From contig JAKSYS010000191.1 of the NCBI GenBank assembly GCA_022925895.1, positions 1 to 64,000 of the forward strand: a DNA stretch of 64,000 nt, given 5' to 3'. The notes under the pieces are model-generated. The model made no database searches and was not told the DNA's origin. It saw nothing but the letters and a program-made list of their open reading frames with translations. The stretch's first letter is position 1. Each line of letters starts with the position of its first letter. The position numbers and the translations under genes are program-made. Origin of the DNA: Fragilaria crotonensis (lineage: Eukaryota; Bacillariophyta; Fragilariophyceae; Fragilariales; Fragilariaceae). Shown one piece after another: positions 33,978 through 44,767 of the stretch.

Positions 33978-36095
33978 TTACGGCTTGCTCTTGTGGTCGC
34001 CTCCCTTCGAATGAGGCACCGAGAAGGGCTCAATCTGATGCTGTCCTCCGTGATGCAGCGCATCCATTCGTGTCGTGTGCGCCGCCACATTTCGACTCGT
34101 AAACTCGCTCACTCTGACCTTGTGGCGCTTCCGAGGTGGAGCGCGGGGTCGTTCCATAGTTGCATCGGACTCCTCACTGGAGGATGGATCCTTGCCTCCT
34201 AGCTCAGATTGCGAATCTTCTGGTGAGCTGTCGGCGGGTTGGGATGTTCTCCCTGACGAGGAATCGTGCGAATCGCCCATTATTGCCGTGGCCGCAACTT
34301 TATTAGACCAAGCAAGCTCGCGAGCAGCCATTTCACGTTCGTCCTTATCCTTGAGACTCTTCGCCTCAAGAAACCCTTTATGGAGAGAATTGAGGAATCC
34401 TATGAGCATCGACCCGGCATCAACCTCGTCCTTAGTTCTCGAAGTACTCGTCTCCTGTGAATCAGGATTGCGCTGTGCGACTGGTGCAACCACTTGGGCA
34501 GAAGGCTCCACTTGCACTGGACGTGGCTGAATGGGAACAGCGGCTGGCTTCGCCACAATGGGTGGAGGATGCGTAGGGTGTGGAGACGGCTGCAAGAATG
34601 ATTGCGTGGGGATGGGGAGAGGTATTGGTGGGGGAAGGGCCATTGTGAAAGGAACTGGGGTGAGGTGTTGCGCCGGCACTGGTGCCGCGAAGACTATAGG
34701 CGCAGGTGCGGGGGTTAGCGATGACTGAATGTAGTGCTGCATGGGTGCTACTTGTTGCGGAACCGATTGGCCATACGTTTGAAGTTGGGTTTCGTATGCT
34801 TGTTGGAGCTGTCGCTGATGTTGCTGCAGATTCGCGGCCGCTAACTGCGACAAGGCGGGGGTCAATGAAGCGGCCGCCTGAGCCCATGCCATATGGATTG
34901 CGTCGTTGGTAGCTGTCTGTATTGAGGACAGCGACGTCGGTTGGGAATGACTAATATGAGACGAGGGAGTTAGTTGATGACCTATTCTGAGTGCGCATCT
35001 GAGCACGTTTCCAAGAACAACTTACGGAGCAGCTGGTTGGGGGGCAGCAGTAACAAAGGACCATGGAGCGGGAGCACCAACTTGATATTGAGGGTGTGGT
35101 GGGACGAAGTGACCCGTGCCTGGGGCTTGCACTCCCATTTGCGAAGCTAGAGTCTGAAGCCAGGATGCCGCGACCGCAGCTGGTGCAGGATGACCTGCAG
35201 CAGCAGCATACCTTATAGGAGGTGGGTTCGGGTTCATCGGCATCACTGGCGGAGGAAGCGGCACGCCGCTTTGTCCGTGATGTATCCGCAAACGGAATCG
35301 ATGTTCGAGTTGAGCCAGTTCAACTTTGGCCATTTCAATGTCACCAACAGTTGCTTTTGTTTGATCACACAGGTGGAACACTCTCTTTCCGAGACAAGAG
35401 GCACCTGCAAACTTTTTGGTGATGCGCATCGGGTCGCAAGCGAGCTTCTCTGCCAAGTATGATCGAAGCGTTGTGCCCTCGGGCAGGGTTAACAGCCCAG
35501 TACTAAAATGATGAATTATTCGCGATGTGTACTCTTCCTCCTCCACCTGAAAGAGTTGAGCTGAGTACTTCTCGGACGCGAGGGCATGATTTATGTAGCA
35601 GGACAGCATTTATTAACGTACCGTCCACTTTCCCTTACGAAGAGTTGATCGATCGATCTTTCCTGCCTTCCTCTTCTTTCCCCTTTTCTTCTTATCACCT
35701 TCAGCAGCGTCCACGACCCCATCGGATTCATCTGTTGATTCTTCATCATCCAAAGCCCCGGATGATTCCGTATTTTCAATTGATTCTGCTGTCGTTTCTA
35801 ACGAGACTTGATGTATCATGCGTTTTGAATCATTGAGATTTGCCGAATTGTCTGCGGCCTGGGACGTGTTTTTCGGTATGAGTGTAAAAGGTTGCAAAGA
35901 TATAGACTCACGGATCTTCTCCTCGCTTATTCTTACATCGTCATGCGTATGAATGAAATGAGGAAGGACTTTGGGCCGAATTGAAGCTTGATCTTGGAGT
36001 CCGTTGTCTTTCCCCTGTTTCCCTGAAGCAATAGGTTGGATCTGTTGCTCTCCCGCCTGCGCACCTGGCTCGTCCTGTCCAACAGATGAAGTCAT
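33978..36095 (-). CDS. Low-complexity nuclear-type protein with diatom KGKWTVEEEEY domain, 3 exons
   Basis: Exons 36095-35622, 35546-35026 and 34950-33978 join cleanly in frame to 655 residues, with introns of 75 bases each. The N-terminal third is polar, with an acidic DDEESTDESDG run and a basic KKKRGKKRKAGK run. Exons 1 and 2 together form the conserved domain: RKGKWT | VEEEEYTSRIIHHFSTGLL, then TLRSYLAEKLACDPMRITKKF and SCLGKRVFH. I recall this domain as widespread in diatoms without a known function. It begins like a SANT/Myb repeat (KWTxEEE). The C-terminal half is rich in A, P and Q, followed by an acidic and a basic PPRKRHKVRVSEF stretch. A nuclear regulatory or RNA-binding role is inferred from composition only. 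Confidence 0.8.
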
Positions 36096-37079
36096 CGTCC
36101 TTATGTCTTAGTTGCTATGGATGGCTGAACAACTTGGTGTCAATCCTTGTGTCGTCGCTGTGTTGTTGGAGAGTTGCAAGGTGCAACGTGAATGCTCGAA
36201 AATTGTACCCCCAGCACAACTCTCGTATGTTAGTTGCACTTCGATGAGTACAGTTGATGTCCCGAAAGCAGGAGTAGCAGATGGGGCAATTAGAGCAATG
36301 ACGCATTTAGCACTCACTTCAATCTTTCATTGGTAAATGGCTAATGACGTATTTTTCCGATTGTGATGATCATCGCACCCCTGCACCCCAAAATCTCCGT
36401 GTCAACAACGAAAGGTGATGCGGCGCGAAAAAAATACCAACGATGTGTGCTACGTGTTATGAGATTAAATGGGAGTAAATGGGGCTGCCTTTACGTCACA
36501 CAGATGCAAGCTGCAACAGTACATAGATCAATTTCTTTCTACACCGACAGTGACGAACTTACGTTCAGCCCTGACGAAGCGAACCCTATGGGTTTCGTCA
36601 GTTTCATGTCATTCGAGGCAGAGTTAGCTAAATTTTTGGAAAGGTTGCAGTGCCTCACTCGACATCGTTCTCATTTCTCATTGGACAACCAGAGGGAGCA
36701 TGGAGGCGTGGTGGGAATCCCATCACACAGCCCAAGCATACGCAGATGCCCTTTTGAGCCAGCTTGCTGGCAATTTCGAGGCTGGAAGGACAGGAATTTC
36801 CACCCGTTTCACATTTTAGGTTTATGCTAACAAAAATAGTCTACCTCACTCCACGTGTACACGGATTGTTATGGCTGAATGGACAATCGTATGCGTATGA
36901 CATTCACCAGTAGACAGTAGACAGGCACACCATCACTCCATCAGCAGTATGACTATGTACTGGAGCAATCCGAGGGTATAGTACCTGGTACCTTGTACGG
37001 AGTACAGCAATACAGCAATAGCCTGTTCGCGAAGTAAAATCGTGTCTGCTTCAGTCACCTTCAATAGATGCATTGAGCA
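36096..37079. other. Intergenic region, no supported gene
   Basis: A 155-codon forward frame at 36363-36830 has no recognised motif and no intron logic, so it is not called. GTAC-rich sequence lies at 36950-37010. The left end should contain the promoter of the KGKWT-domain gene. Confidence 0.4.
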
Positions 37080-37206
37080 CCTGATGCATCTATTGAAGGA
37101 CACATGAATAAATAACACTCCAGACTTTGGAGTCGGGTGTACCATGCCTTGTGTTGAATAACCGGCAGAAACAAAAATGAAAACATTTTGTCGGTTTGGT
37201 TTCATC
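37080..37206. repeat. Dispersed hairpin-bearing repeat, copy 1
   Basis: It matches a second copy at 43713-43845. Shared segments in order are ATGCAT.., AATAA(A)CAACACTnCnGACTTTG-like sequence, CCATGCCTT.TGTTGAA, an ACCGnCAGAAA..ACATTTTGTCGG hairpin and TTTGGTTTCATC. No reading frame is involved. Confidence 0.7.
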
Positions 37207-39472
37207 CTTGCCTCGTGCTTGTGTAGTACCGGCGGTACTGCAAATACTGCTTGCTTCGATTTCCTTCCTTCTTCTTGTCATCTCTCAATGAAGATCATGT
37301 TACCTGGTACTCATCGTCTTCGAACACATAAAGGAAAGTCTTCATTGTGACTATAATTACTACTAAATTTATGTACATCCTCCTTCTAGTATTGTCCTTG
37401 GCATATCTTATTTCTAGTAGCTCCTTCTCTTGCTTCCTTTCTGACTGCTAGTACCAGCAGTGTCTTTTGCCTCAATGTTCGTCACCTTCATCTAGTTATC
37501 CATTTACGTTTTTGATTCCTTTTGCCTTGCTTCTCAGGCAGACCCTGGTGGTGAACAACATTTTTTGTTGTTTGTTGCCAGTGGCGGCGACGGCATTACT
37601 AGGCTTCCATCTTGGGGCTCTATACCCTATATGCATTAAACGGGTCATCCTAGTCATTTCATACAGTACTGGTACACGGTAACCAAGGAATTTTTGTACA
37701 GTACATGGTTTAATGCAAACAAGCTGAGTTTAATGCATGTTGGGTGTTTTGGTCTGCTGCACTTGCATATGTGGTGGTGTCGTAGCTATTTGCTGGTTGT
37801 GGCCTCAACATCAAGGCTGCTTGTGGCAAAGTCAAACCATCATTTCCTAGGTGATGAAGTGTTGTTGTTCTGACTCTGTTAAATTTTTTGGTGTTGAATG
37901 TGCTCTGGAGGTGGAATAATCTTCATATTTGTCACTTGAAGTGCTTGGGTCATCGTTACCAGCAGCAGTGTTTTGCCCATTTGTACTTTGGGATGTTCTG
38001 CCTCGCTTTCATCTTCCACTATGGCAGCCATATGTTGGAAACATTTTCCTGCCTCTCTTGGTAGGACTTCCACTGGTTGTAATGGAGTACACCTAATAGA
38101 CACCTGAGCCAATTCACTGTCTTTCTTCGTATCAGCCTTATTCAGTGTTCTGAATTTGAACCTTTTGCAGCCTAGTAACAATACTAACACCATCATCCAA
38201 CACAGAGCCACACATGCATGACATGATGCTAATCACATGATCTAACATTGTTACAGGCTTCAATACCTACTAGCTAACATGTGAACAGTTATCCCATTGG
38301 GGTGAAGGATTGGCATGCTGTTGAAATGAGATTCTTGGGCACCAGATTGCAGCACCAGTCCGGAGTACTGATAGCCGCTGTGGTACAACCATTAAGCAAT
38401 GAGCACGGAAATTGACTCCTCTCGAAGATTTTCTTAAAGTCCGAATCTTTTCAGTTCACGATGTACACCATACTAAGGTCCTTCTGTCTTTTGGAACTTA
38501 ACTAAAGCTGAGCAAACTTGTTCCTGCTATGGTTTATGGTAAAGTAGCTGTGATCAGCCATCATGGCAGTCTGAAAGATCTTGTGAAGAATTTGCTTCTC
38601 CCAAAGATTTTGCATACCAGTATTAGGTACTAGCTAGAAGGTTGCTTCGGCCCATGCGCATTCAACCATTAGTAAGTTTGAGGCTGCTGCATTTGTGCTT
38701 TGTCAGCCATGCTCCTGATTGGCACGATGTGAGATTTTTGCCATGACGTTGATCCATCAAAGCCAGCAAGGTTGATTTATCATAAGCAATCATTGTTTAC
38801 TACTGTAAAAGCAAAATTTTCCAGTAAGCAAATTTGATTTTTAAATACAATTGTTCATTGCTGAATGCAAATTTCATCAGGCGTTCAACAACAAGTGTGA
38901 TTATCTATACCAGAAATGTTTCTCTTCTAAAGCAAATTTGTTTCTCCAGATGCAAATTTACTTCTCCATTTTTGCTTGAAATGGACTTGATTTTTGTACT
39001 ATGCAACTTTTGTTCCATCAGCAATTTTTCAGGCGTCAGATAATAACGCGGGAAGATGCTGCTTTTTAGCGCCAGCCACCAGAGTGGTTTCCCTTCCGCG
39101 GCCCGCGGCAGGCACTTTTTTTCCTGAACGACAGCAAGTAGTGTACTCCGAAGTACTTGTACCGGAGACCGGAGTACGTACTGTAACAGGTGTACATACT
39201 GTACTCCGTATGGGAATACGAAGTACTCCGTTCATGGCATGTACTGTAGCATGTCATACCAGTACACAGTTGTATGGTCACTGGATGAGTACTTGCACCG
39301 GGTACTACACGACCACGTGAACTACCGTTTGAAGAACGACGAGTGGTACTGTACTTCGCCGTCGGGACTCCGAAAATTTGGATATTCCCGCACTCCGCAA
39401 ACAAGTACAGTATGATTTCCTTCTCGCTCCACAGTTCTATAACGAGCGCTCGTCACTTTGTTCGTCACCAGA
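37207..39472. other. Long gene-free AT-rich region
   Basis: No coding frame above about 110 codons occurs and none carries a motif. Positions 37400-39010 have the worn, simple-sequence look of the other gene-poor blocks. From 39130 to 39420 GTAC palindromes become dense, just before the metallophosphoesterase gene. Confidence 0.4.
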
Positions 39473-40387
39473 ATGACGCTTTCAACTGTGAGATCATGGC
39501 TGATGTGTCTGTCAGCGACACTTGCCGCTGTTGCTGCGGCGGATATCCTGTGTCCTTCTTGCGAAGCCTCGGAAACCGAACGATTAATGCAAGCGACCGT
39601 AAACACAAGCTCATTCTGGGCGATTGCCGACGTCCCATACACAGCTGCTGAGCGTACGACTCTAGAGGCTCGTTTGAAAGTGCTTGGGTCAGAAGCTGAC
39701 TTTCTTGTACATCTTGGAGACATCAAGTCCGGTGCTAGCAAATGCAACCAAACGGTGATCGATCAAATAGACGAACTCATGCGTTTGTCACCTGTTCCAG
39801 TCTTCATGGTGATTGGAGATAACGAGTTCAACGACTGTGACATCGATCCAAATGCAGCTCTCGCCATGTGGAGAAACAAATTCTCTGGATATCACCAGAA
39901 ACATTGGAGTCGCAAGTTCGCTGTGACGCTGATGCCCAATCGGACAGAAGTGTTTTCTTTCGTCCACAAGCAAACTCTCTTTATTGGGCTCAATTTGGTG
40001 GGTGGGAAAGTGCACGATCTCAATGAATGGAAAACCCGACATGCAGCTCAACTCGCCTGGATCCAGCCATTGATGCTTCGTAATAGAAAGGCGGTCCATT
40101 CTGTTGTCGTTTTTGGTCATGCGGATCCCGGCGCCAACCAAGCAAGCTTCATCAACCCCTTTGTTGTTTTCCTCCGCAAAAAGTTTCCGAAAACCATCCC
40201 TGTCCTTTACCTTTGTGGCGATGCACACAAGTGGGGCAACAACACAGCATACCTCAACGTCCCGAACTTATTCCGACTTAGACTTACTGGCGGCGTGAAA
40301 GAGAAAATCAACAAGATTACTGTGGATCCTTACCGACTAGGCAAGGACAAATCGACATCATTCCAAGTCGAGCGATACCTTGTTTGA
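39473..40387 (+). CDS. Secreted calcineurin-like metallophosphoesterase
   Basis: The ATG at 39473 opens a signal peptide (MTLSTVRSWLMCLSATLAAVAAA), so the product is expected in the secretory pathway or outside the cell. Dinuclear-metal phosphoesterase motifs follow in order: FWAIADVPY (degenerate motif I, D-x-P in place of D-x-H), VHLGDIKSG (GD motif), MVIGDNEFND (GDN-E in place of the common GNH[ED]), FGHADPG (GH) and CGDAHKW (GDxH-like). The 304-residue length fits a single-domain enzyme. The substrate is unknown. A GTAC-rich stretch lies immediately upstream. The gene has no intron. Confidence 0.8.
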   Translation: MTLSTVRSWLMCLSATLAAVAAADILCPSCEASETERLMQATVNTSSFWAIADVPYTAAERTTLEARLKVLGSEADFLVHLGDIKSGASKCNQTVIDQIDELMRLSPVPVFMVIGDNEFNDCDIDPNAALAMWRNKFSGYHQKHWSRKFAVTLMPNRTEVFSFVHKQTLFIGLNLVGGKVHDLNEWKTRHAAQLAWIQPLMLRNRKAVHSVVVFGHADPGANQASFINPFVVFLRKKFPKTIPVLYLCGDAHKWGNNTAYLNVPNLFRLRLTGGVKEKINKITVDPYRLGKDKSTSFQVERYLV

Positions 40388-41057
40388 CATAGCTCGAGAT
40401 CAGCTAAGCAACTGCTGATTTGATGTGCAGGTGACACACTTAGTCAGTCCACAACGCTATGCTTATTGCGAATACGAAATAGGAGTATTTCATTGCTGCA
40501 CACTTCGAGTTTTACCAGTCAGTACAAGAGCTACTACAGTACTTTCGTCCGGTTCCTTTTGATTACTCGGAGTACTCCAGTACCACAGGTACTTCCATTC
40601 CTCGTGTTGCAATGGGCGACGTCGCGGGTCGACATTTCAGAACCATTCTCATCATAAGGAATCGGCAATGAATCAAAGGGTCGGATCTTGGGACTTCCAT
40701 CCCCACACGCACTGTGACCTTCGCATGATATGATCGCTCGATACACACTCCTTGCCTATTACGCTATACGAGCAAACCTTTGGCACAAGTACAGTACAGA
40801 TACGTAGTGTAAGATCATCGGATTTTGAGGTACTAGTAATAGTACTCCAGTACTGTACAAAAGTCGAACTGGACAAAGGGTGGTAAACACTACAGACTCT
40901 ACTACTACCGGTAGTAGCGTAGAGCGTAGAGTAGTACAGTACAAGTAGAATTTGTACCTTGAGTACTAGAATAGGAGCTCTACGGTACTACGGTTTACAA
41001 ATAGTAGTACAATTATATGGTACAGTACGCCAGTACAGTTTTGCTTAAATGTGCCTA
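40388..41057. other. GTAC-rich intergenic block
   Basis: No gene is present. Positions 40520-40620 and 40790-41040 contain one of the densest GTAC clusters in the window (ACAGTACAAGTAGAATTTGTACC, AGTACTACGG). The block ends at the TA target site of the next element. Confidence 0.5.
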
Positions 41058-41657
41058 CCACATAAAAAGTGCCTGGAGCCGTTACTTTCACCCCGTTGTG
41101 GACTAAAGATATCTTGCTCAAAAATGCTTTGATTTCAATTCTGTTTTTTTACAAATGCTGTGTGATGTTCTTGGCTATCCAGAACATTAATCATTCTTTT
41201 TCCAGAGCAAGAATTGATGAAGTTGTTGCTGAACTTGTGACGCTCATTTTAGCAGTTATCAGCTCCAGGCACTTCATTTAAATGTATCCATACCTTAAGA
41301 CATTTTTTAGGCATCGGTTGAGATTTTTCACCCCATTCAACTATGATTTTTTGTACTTGTTTTCTACTGCTACAGAGTTTTTCCCTATCATATTGGTGGT
41401 ACGCGATCAATGGGGTGAAAATCCGAGGGGGTGAAAAATTGCGAGCCCTCAACTTCCAGTGATGTTTACAACACCAGTTTCTAATCGGTTTGTTCACCAC
41501 TCCAGAAGACTTCGTTGTATTGCATATCAGAGATCAAAACGGCCATAGCAAGTGCCATTGATTTCTTGAAATTGAGTGACTTATTTGTAGGAGGAGTCGA
41601 AAAAACCCCGTTTAACGGCTCCAGCGGTCGAAACGGCTCCAGGCACTTTTTATGTGG
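41058..41657. mobile_element. 600-bp inverted-repeat element (MITE-like) with TA target sites
   Basis: The left end CCACATAAAAAGTGCCTGGA and the following GCCGTT are matched perfectly in the opposite sense at the right end, giving a 26-base terminal inverted repeat with no mismatch. TA lies at both outer edges (41056-41057 and 41658-41659), as expected for Tc1/mariner-type insertion. Internal TTTCACCCC-type motifs recur near both ends. No transposase is encoded; two short frames of 70 and 83 codons have no motif. It is non-autonomous, and the perfect ends suggest recent activity. Confidence 0.85.
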
Positions 41658-41704
41658 TACTGAACAAACGTGATACTCGCCTCCGATTATCATACAACAA
41701 CTAA

Positions 41705-41917
41705 AAATCCCAGATCTATTTTACGTGCTGCCGCTGTGCTCATGATTAGGAGAACTCGACCCACACGGTACGATACTACCCTCTAGTGGATAGCGTCATA
41801 CTGCAGGTTCATGAATCAATAGGTTTTTGACTTTTCTGCAGGACTTGAACCCACAGCCTCACCCGAAAGGATACCTCTGCTTGAGATTTTAGCCAACTAT
41901 ACTATACACCAATCCCC
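41705..41917 (-). mobile_element. tRNA-derived SINE with 17-bp target duplication
   Basis: The direct repeat TATCATACAACAACTAA occurs at 41688-41704 and 41918-41934 and brackets 213 bases. Read on the reverse strand, the insert carries a perfect Pol III A box (TAGTATAGTTGG, 41904-41893) 13 bases from its 5' end. It also carries a perfect B box (GGTTCAAGTCC, 41851-41841), and it ends GGGATTTTT, a Pol III-type terminator. The tRNA-like head cannot pair its acceptor stem, so it is not a working tRNA gene. The body after the B box, about 130 bases, is unrelated to tRNA. LINE machinery would have been needed for insertion. Confidence 0.85.
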
Positions 41918-41934
41918 TATCATACAACAACTAA

Positions 41935-42192
41935 TGTGGAGTACCGTCTGTACTGGAGTACTCTACTAGCTAGTAATGAGTACCTGCTAGCATAGTACGG
42001 AGTATCAAACTATCACACATCACATGCGCCCACCCAGAATGCCTGGATGGGCAGACCGAGAAAGAGCGCAAACATGCCGAATTGTGGCGAATTGTGAATT
42101 GTGATTCATCTCAAGTCAGTATTGTTTAAGCAGACTCCATCCATTGCACTGTTTCTCCCACAATAGCTTAAAACAACTTCTTTGAGTGCACT
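41935..42192. other. Duplicated promoter region
   Basis: After a short GTAC-rich run, sequence from about 42020 (CCCAGAATGCCTG, then TTTAAGCAGACTCCATCCAT) is paralogous to the region upstream of the intact MAPR gene at 46555-46739. The promoter was therefore copied with exon 1. Confidence 0.7.
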
Positions 42193-42631
42193 ATGATACT
42201 GACATCTCGTGTTCGGCAACTGATTGGCGCAATGATTTGCGTTGCAGCACTGACTCATCCACAAGTAGCATGTGTTGCTACCGATGAGCCAACTCCGGAA
42301 AAGTCTGAAACATGTGATAATCCTGAAAAGATCACACTATGGTCAATCGAAGAACTTGAAAAGTAAGTCACTTTGCTCCTCTTTTGAGAAAATTCACTAT
42401 CAGTACAACCTGAAATACAACAGAAACAGCAAAGGAAGTGAGAAACGAAGCGATGATGAAATAGTGGTGCACCAACAAAAAGCTCGCAAATTTTTTTCAA
42501 AGCACCTTCAGCTTTTTGTCACACCACACGAAGCATCAAAAGTTAGAGATGACCACCAGTTACATAGCTACCTTTCGTTTAAAGCACACTTCAGTCAACT
42601 GTACTGGAGTGTATTGGCTCAATCAAAGTGA
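42193..42631 (+). CDS. Chimeric copy: MAPR signal-peptide exon joined to unrelated second exon
   Basis: Exon 1 (42193-42362) is a close copy of exon 1 of the MAPR-type gene at 46740: MILTSRVRQLIGAMICVAAL against MILASRVRQLIGAMICVAAL, with the same length of 170 bases and the same GTAAGTCACT donor. The intron and acceptor (CAACAG at 42421-42423) are conserved too. After the acceptor the sequence soon departs from the cytochrome b5 domain and reads KNSKGSEKRSDDEIVVHQQK to a stop at 42631. Spliced, this gives 125 residues, in frame throughout. It may be a young secreted protein gene or a decaying copy. The heme-binding domain is absent. Confidence 0.5.
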
Positions 42632-42970
42632 AAGGTAATGAAATCAATGAATTGATTGAAGCTTCGAATGAGTTGACGTTGTGTAGCATGCTTAGACTGC
42701 ATACTATAAATCCGGGTCTATTTTGTGTTATCTTCCGACCCGAAAAACTCGAAAAAATTGGCAACCTTTTCTTTCCCATTAACAGAAGTCAGGAACTGTC
42801 GTTTACTAAGATTTCCCCATTTGGCCCACAAGGTTTGACTCAATGGAGAACACATTTGCCATGTTAATTTTGGTGCAAATGACATAATGACGAAGTTGAG
42901 TGGAGGCCCAAAATTATCTTTAATTAAAGATTTTACCTAAGCGATCTTTAATGAAAGATTTCGGGCGTTC
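42632..42970. other. Intergenic spacer
   Basis: No gene is seen. Near 42915-42960 the sequence ATCTTTAATTAAAGATTTT and a second ATCTTTAATGAAAGATTTC form a pair of adjacent short palindromes. Confidence 0.5.
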
Positions 42971-43402
42971 ATGTCCTCGGAGCCTCGGAGTAGTATTCTG
43001 CCTCATTCCATCATATGTACTATGTACATACGTGTAGGGACGAGCCCGTGCATCGTGTATGTCGAGGATAAGCGTTTACTGACAAGCGACAGTAGCAGTG
43101 GAAACGGGACTGCTATGACAGTGCAGTACGCACGACCGACAGTCGTGCGGAATCTGGAAGATTCGTTCAAGAATATTTATTCGGGATTCGTAAATGGAAT
43201 ACGAATTCCTACGGATGAGGTCCAACATGCAAGATTAACTGGTACGATCGAAACGAAAGGAATCAACGGTGCAAGAAATATAATTACTGAAGATGCATGG
43301 ATTGAGGTGAAGAACAAGGCTAAGAAGGTTACTTCCAAGAAGCAAGATCAATTTGGTAAGACCAAGAGGTCTGGGAGGATTGATAGGAGTAATCTTAAGT
43401 AG
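42971..43402 (+). CDS. Small basic hypothetical protein
   Basis: A 143-codon frame starts with ATG. The middle reads NLEDSFKNIYSGFVNGIRIP and TGTIETKGINGARNIITEDA; the C-terminus is basic (KNKAKKVTSKKQDQFGKTKR then RIDRSNLK). The uninterrupted frame and amino-acid make-up look protein-like, unlike the surrounding short frames. I recognise no domain, no signal peptide and no intron. It could also be a fragment of a larger gene whose other exons are missed. Confidence 0.4.
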   Translation: MSSEPRSSILPHSIICTMYIRVGTSPCIVYVEDKRLLTSDSSSGNGTAMTVQYARPTVVRNLEDSFKNIYSGFVNGIRIPTDEVQHARLTGTIETKGINGARNIITEDAWIEVKNKAKKVTSKKQDQFGKTKRSGRIDRSNLK

Positions 43403-43712
43403 TCACAACATTGCAGAGAGGAAAATAAACAAGGGTTTATAGTGTTGTCAAACTACTAGCTGGTAGGAATACGGAAGTGTAAGTACTGTTGAACATCTCA
43501 ACACGTGTATGTCATATCTTACCCCTCGTTGAGCCGGCCATTGCCAGCAGCAGCGTACGGGAGTACTGTCCTCAACTAACTACTGATACGGTGAGTTCGG
43601 AGTTCGGAGTCTTGAGTAAAGTAGCACACTACCAGGTACTACCGGTAGTAGAGCTAGTACACAGGACTACAAGTAAACGTTCGTGTCACCTTCTGTCACC
43701 TCCTTCTACTGG
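43403..43712. other. GTAC-rich spacer
   Basis: There is no gene. GTAC-type palindromes (GGTACTACCGGTAGTAGAGC, CTAGTACACAGGAC) dominate 43560-43680. Confidence 0.45.
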
Positions 43713-43845
43713 TAGATGCATGGATCCCACTATGAGGCAGACATAAACAAACAACACTGCTGACTTTGAAGTCTAAAGTTCCATGCCTTTTGTTGAACAA
43801 CCGACAGAAAAAAGTGAACATTTTGTCGGTTTGGTTTCATCTATA
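43713..43845. repeat. Dispersed hairpin-bearing repeat, copy 2
   Basis: Paralogue of 37080-37206. The core ACCGACAGAAAAAAGTGAAC followed by ATTTTGTCGG can fold as a hairpin with the stem CCGACA/TGTCGG, and TTTGGTTTCATC follows as in copy 1. In this copy the stem is fully paired. Confidence 0.7.
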
Positions 43846-44767
43846 TAAAAGGAAGTAGTCAGGTCCCACAAGTACCATTGGTGGTGCTATACAATTGTTT
43901 CATGTAATTATTGCTTGATCATTGGCTCCTATAGCAGTTGTCATGATGACAACAGTCACCAGTACATTGGCTGGAAACTCACAACTGATGTGCGGCTTTC
44001 TTCACTTTGAAGCACCACCAGGGTTGGGACCATTGAGAACTTCTACGCATCATGACTGGGCAGGTTTTTGTTCTACTGCTACTAGTACATCTACTTGTAA
44101 TCATGGTAGGTAATAGCACACCACTGTGGACAGAAGTATCATTGCTCTCATAGATGGCTTCTTGCTGATGGTGAGGTTGCAATAAAGGAGTGTCCCTCCT
44201 GTTGCTATCCTAAGATTATAACACAATCTCCTATATCATAAAATTTTTGTGAATAGCTACCAGCAGTCGGCCTGTCTTTCTGTGAAATCTGAAAGAAGTC
44301 GACTGTATAGTCTTCATCCCAGTGGCCAAAAATGAGCAACACAACAATGATTAAAGATGGTTTCTGCAATTCGATGACTGGCAACTGGCAACCCTATCAC
44401 ATGCATTAGTAAAGCGAATTGAAAGGGTGAGGGGTATTTAAAGGAAATCGATTCAGCAGCCAGGAATTCTCTAAAATTTTTATACAACAGTGTATCAAGA
44501 TTGTTCGTCAGAGCGTACTTTCGAGCTTCGAGTCGAATTCAATGACGTCAATATGACGCAAAATGTTTGCCGCAGGCTGCGGGGCCGCGGGGTTGGTTCT
44601 TGGTGTTCTCTTCCGAGTTCGGAGGGAATTGCTTGCATATGATACAAGTATGTTACAAGTACAAGTACAAGTACAAGTACTACTAGTAGTCGAGATTGAG
44701 ATTGCTATCGCATCTAATCCGCTTAATACACACAGTAATGTTTCCAAACTTGATCTTGCACTCGTGG
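43846..44767. other. Intergenic region with ACAAGT microsatellite
   Basis: No convincing gene is present. Positions 44654-44682 form a run of ACAAGT hexamers, the plainest tandem form of the GTAC-rich sequence seen elsewhere. It lies about 85 bases before the presumed start of the zincin-like gene. Confidence 0.5.

Noticed and set aside
36363-36830. 155-codon forward frame as a gene
   Set aside because: There is no motif, no conserved composition and no splice logic; it is likely a chance frame.
41841-41917. Possible tRNA gene on the reverse strand
   Set aside because: A and B boxes are exact but the acceptor stem does not pair and the insert continues about 130 bases beyond with a target duplication around it, so it is a SINE head and not a tRNA.
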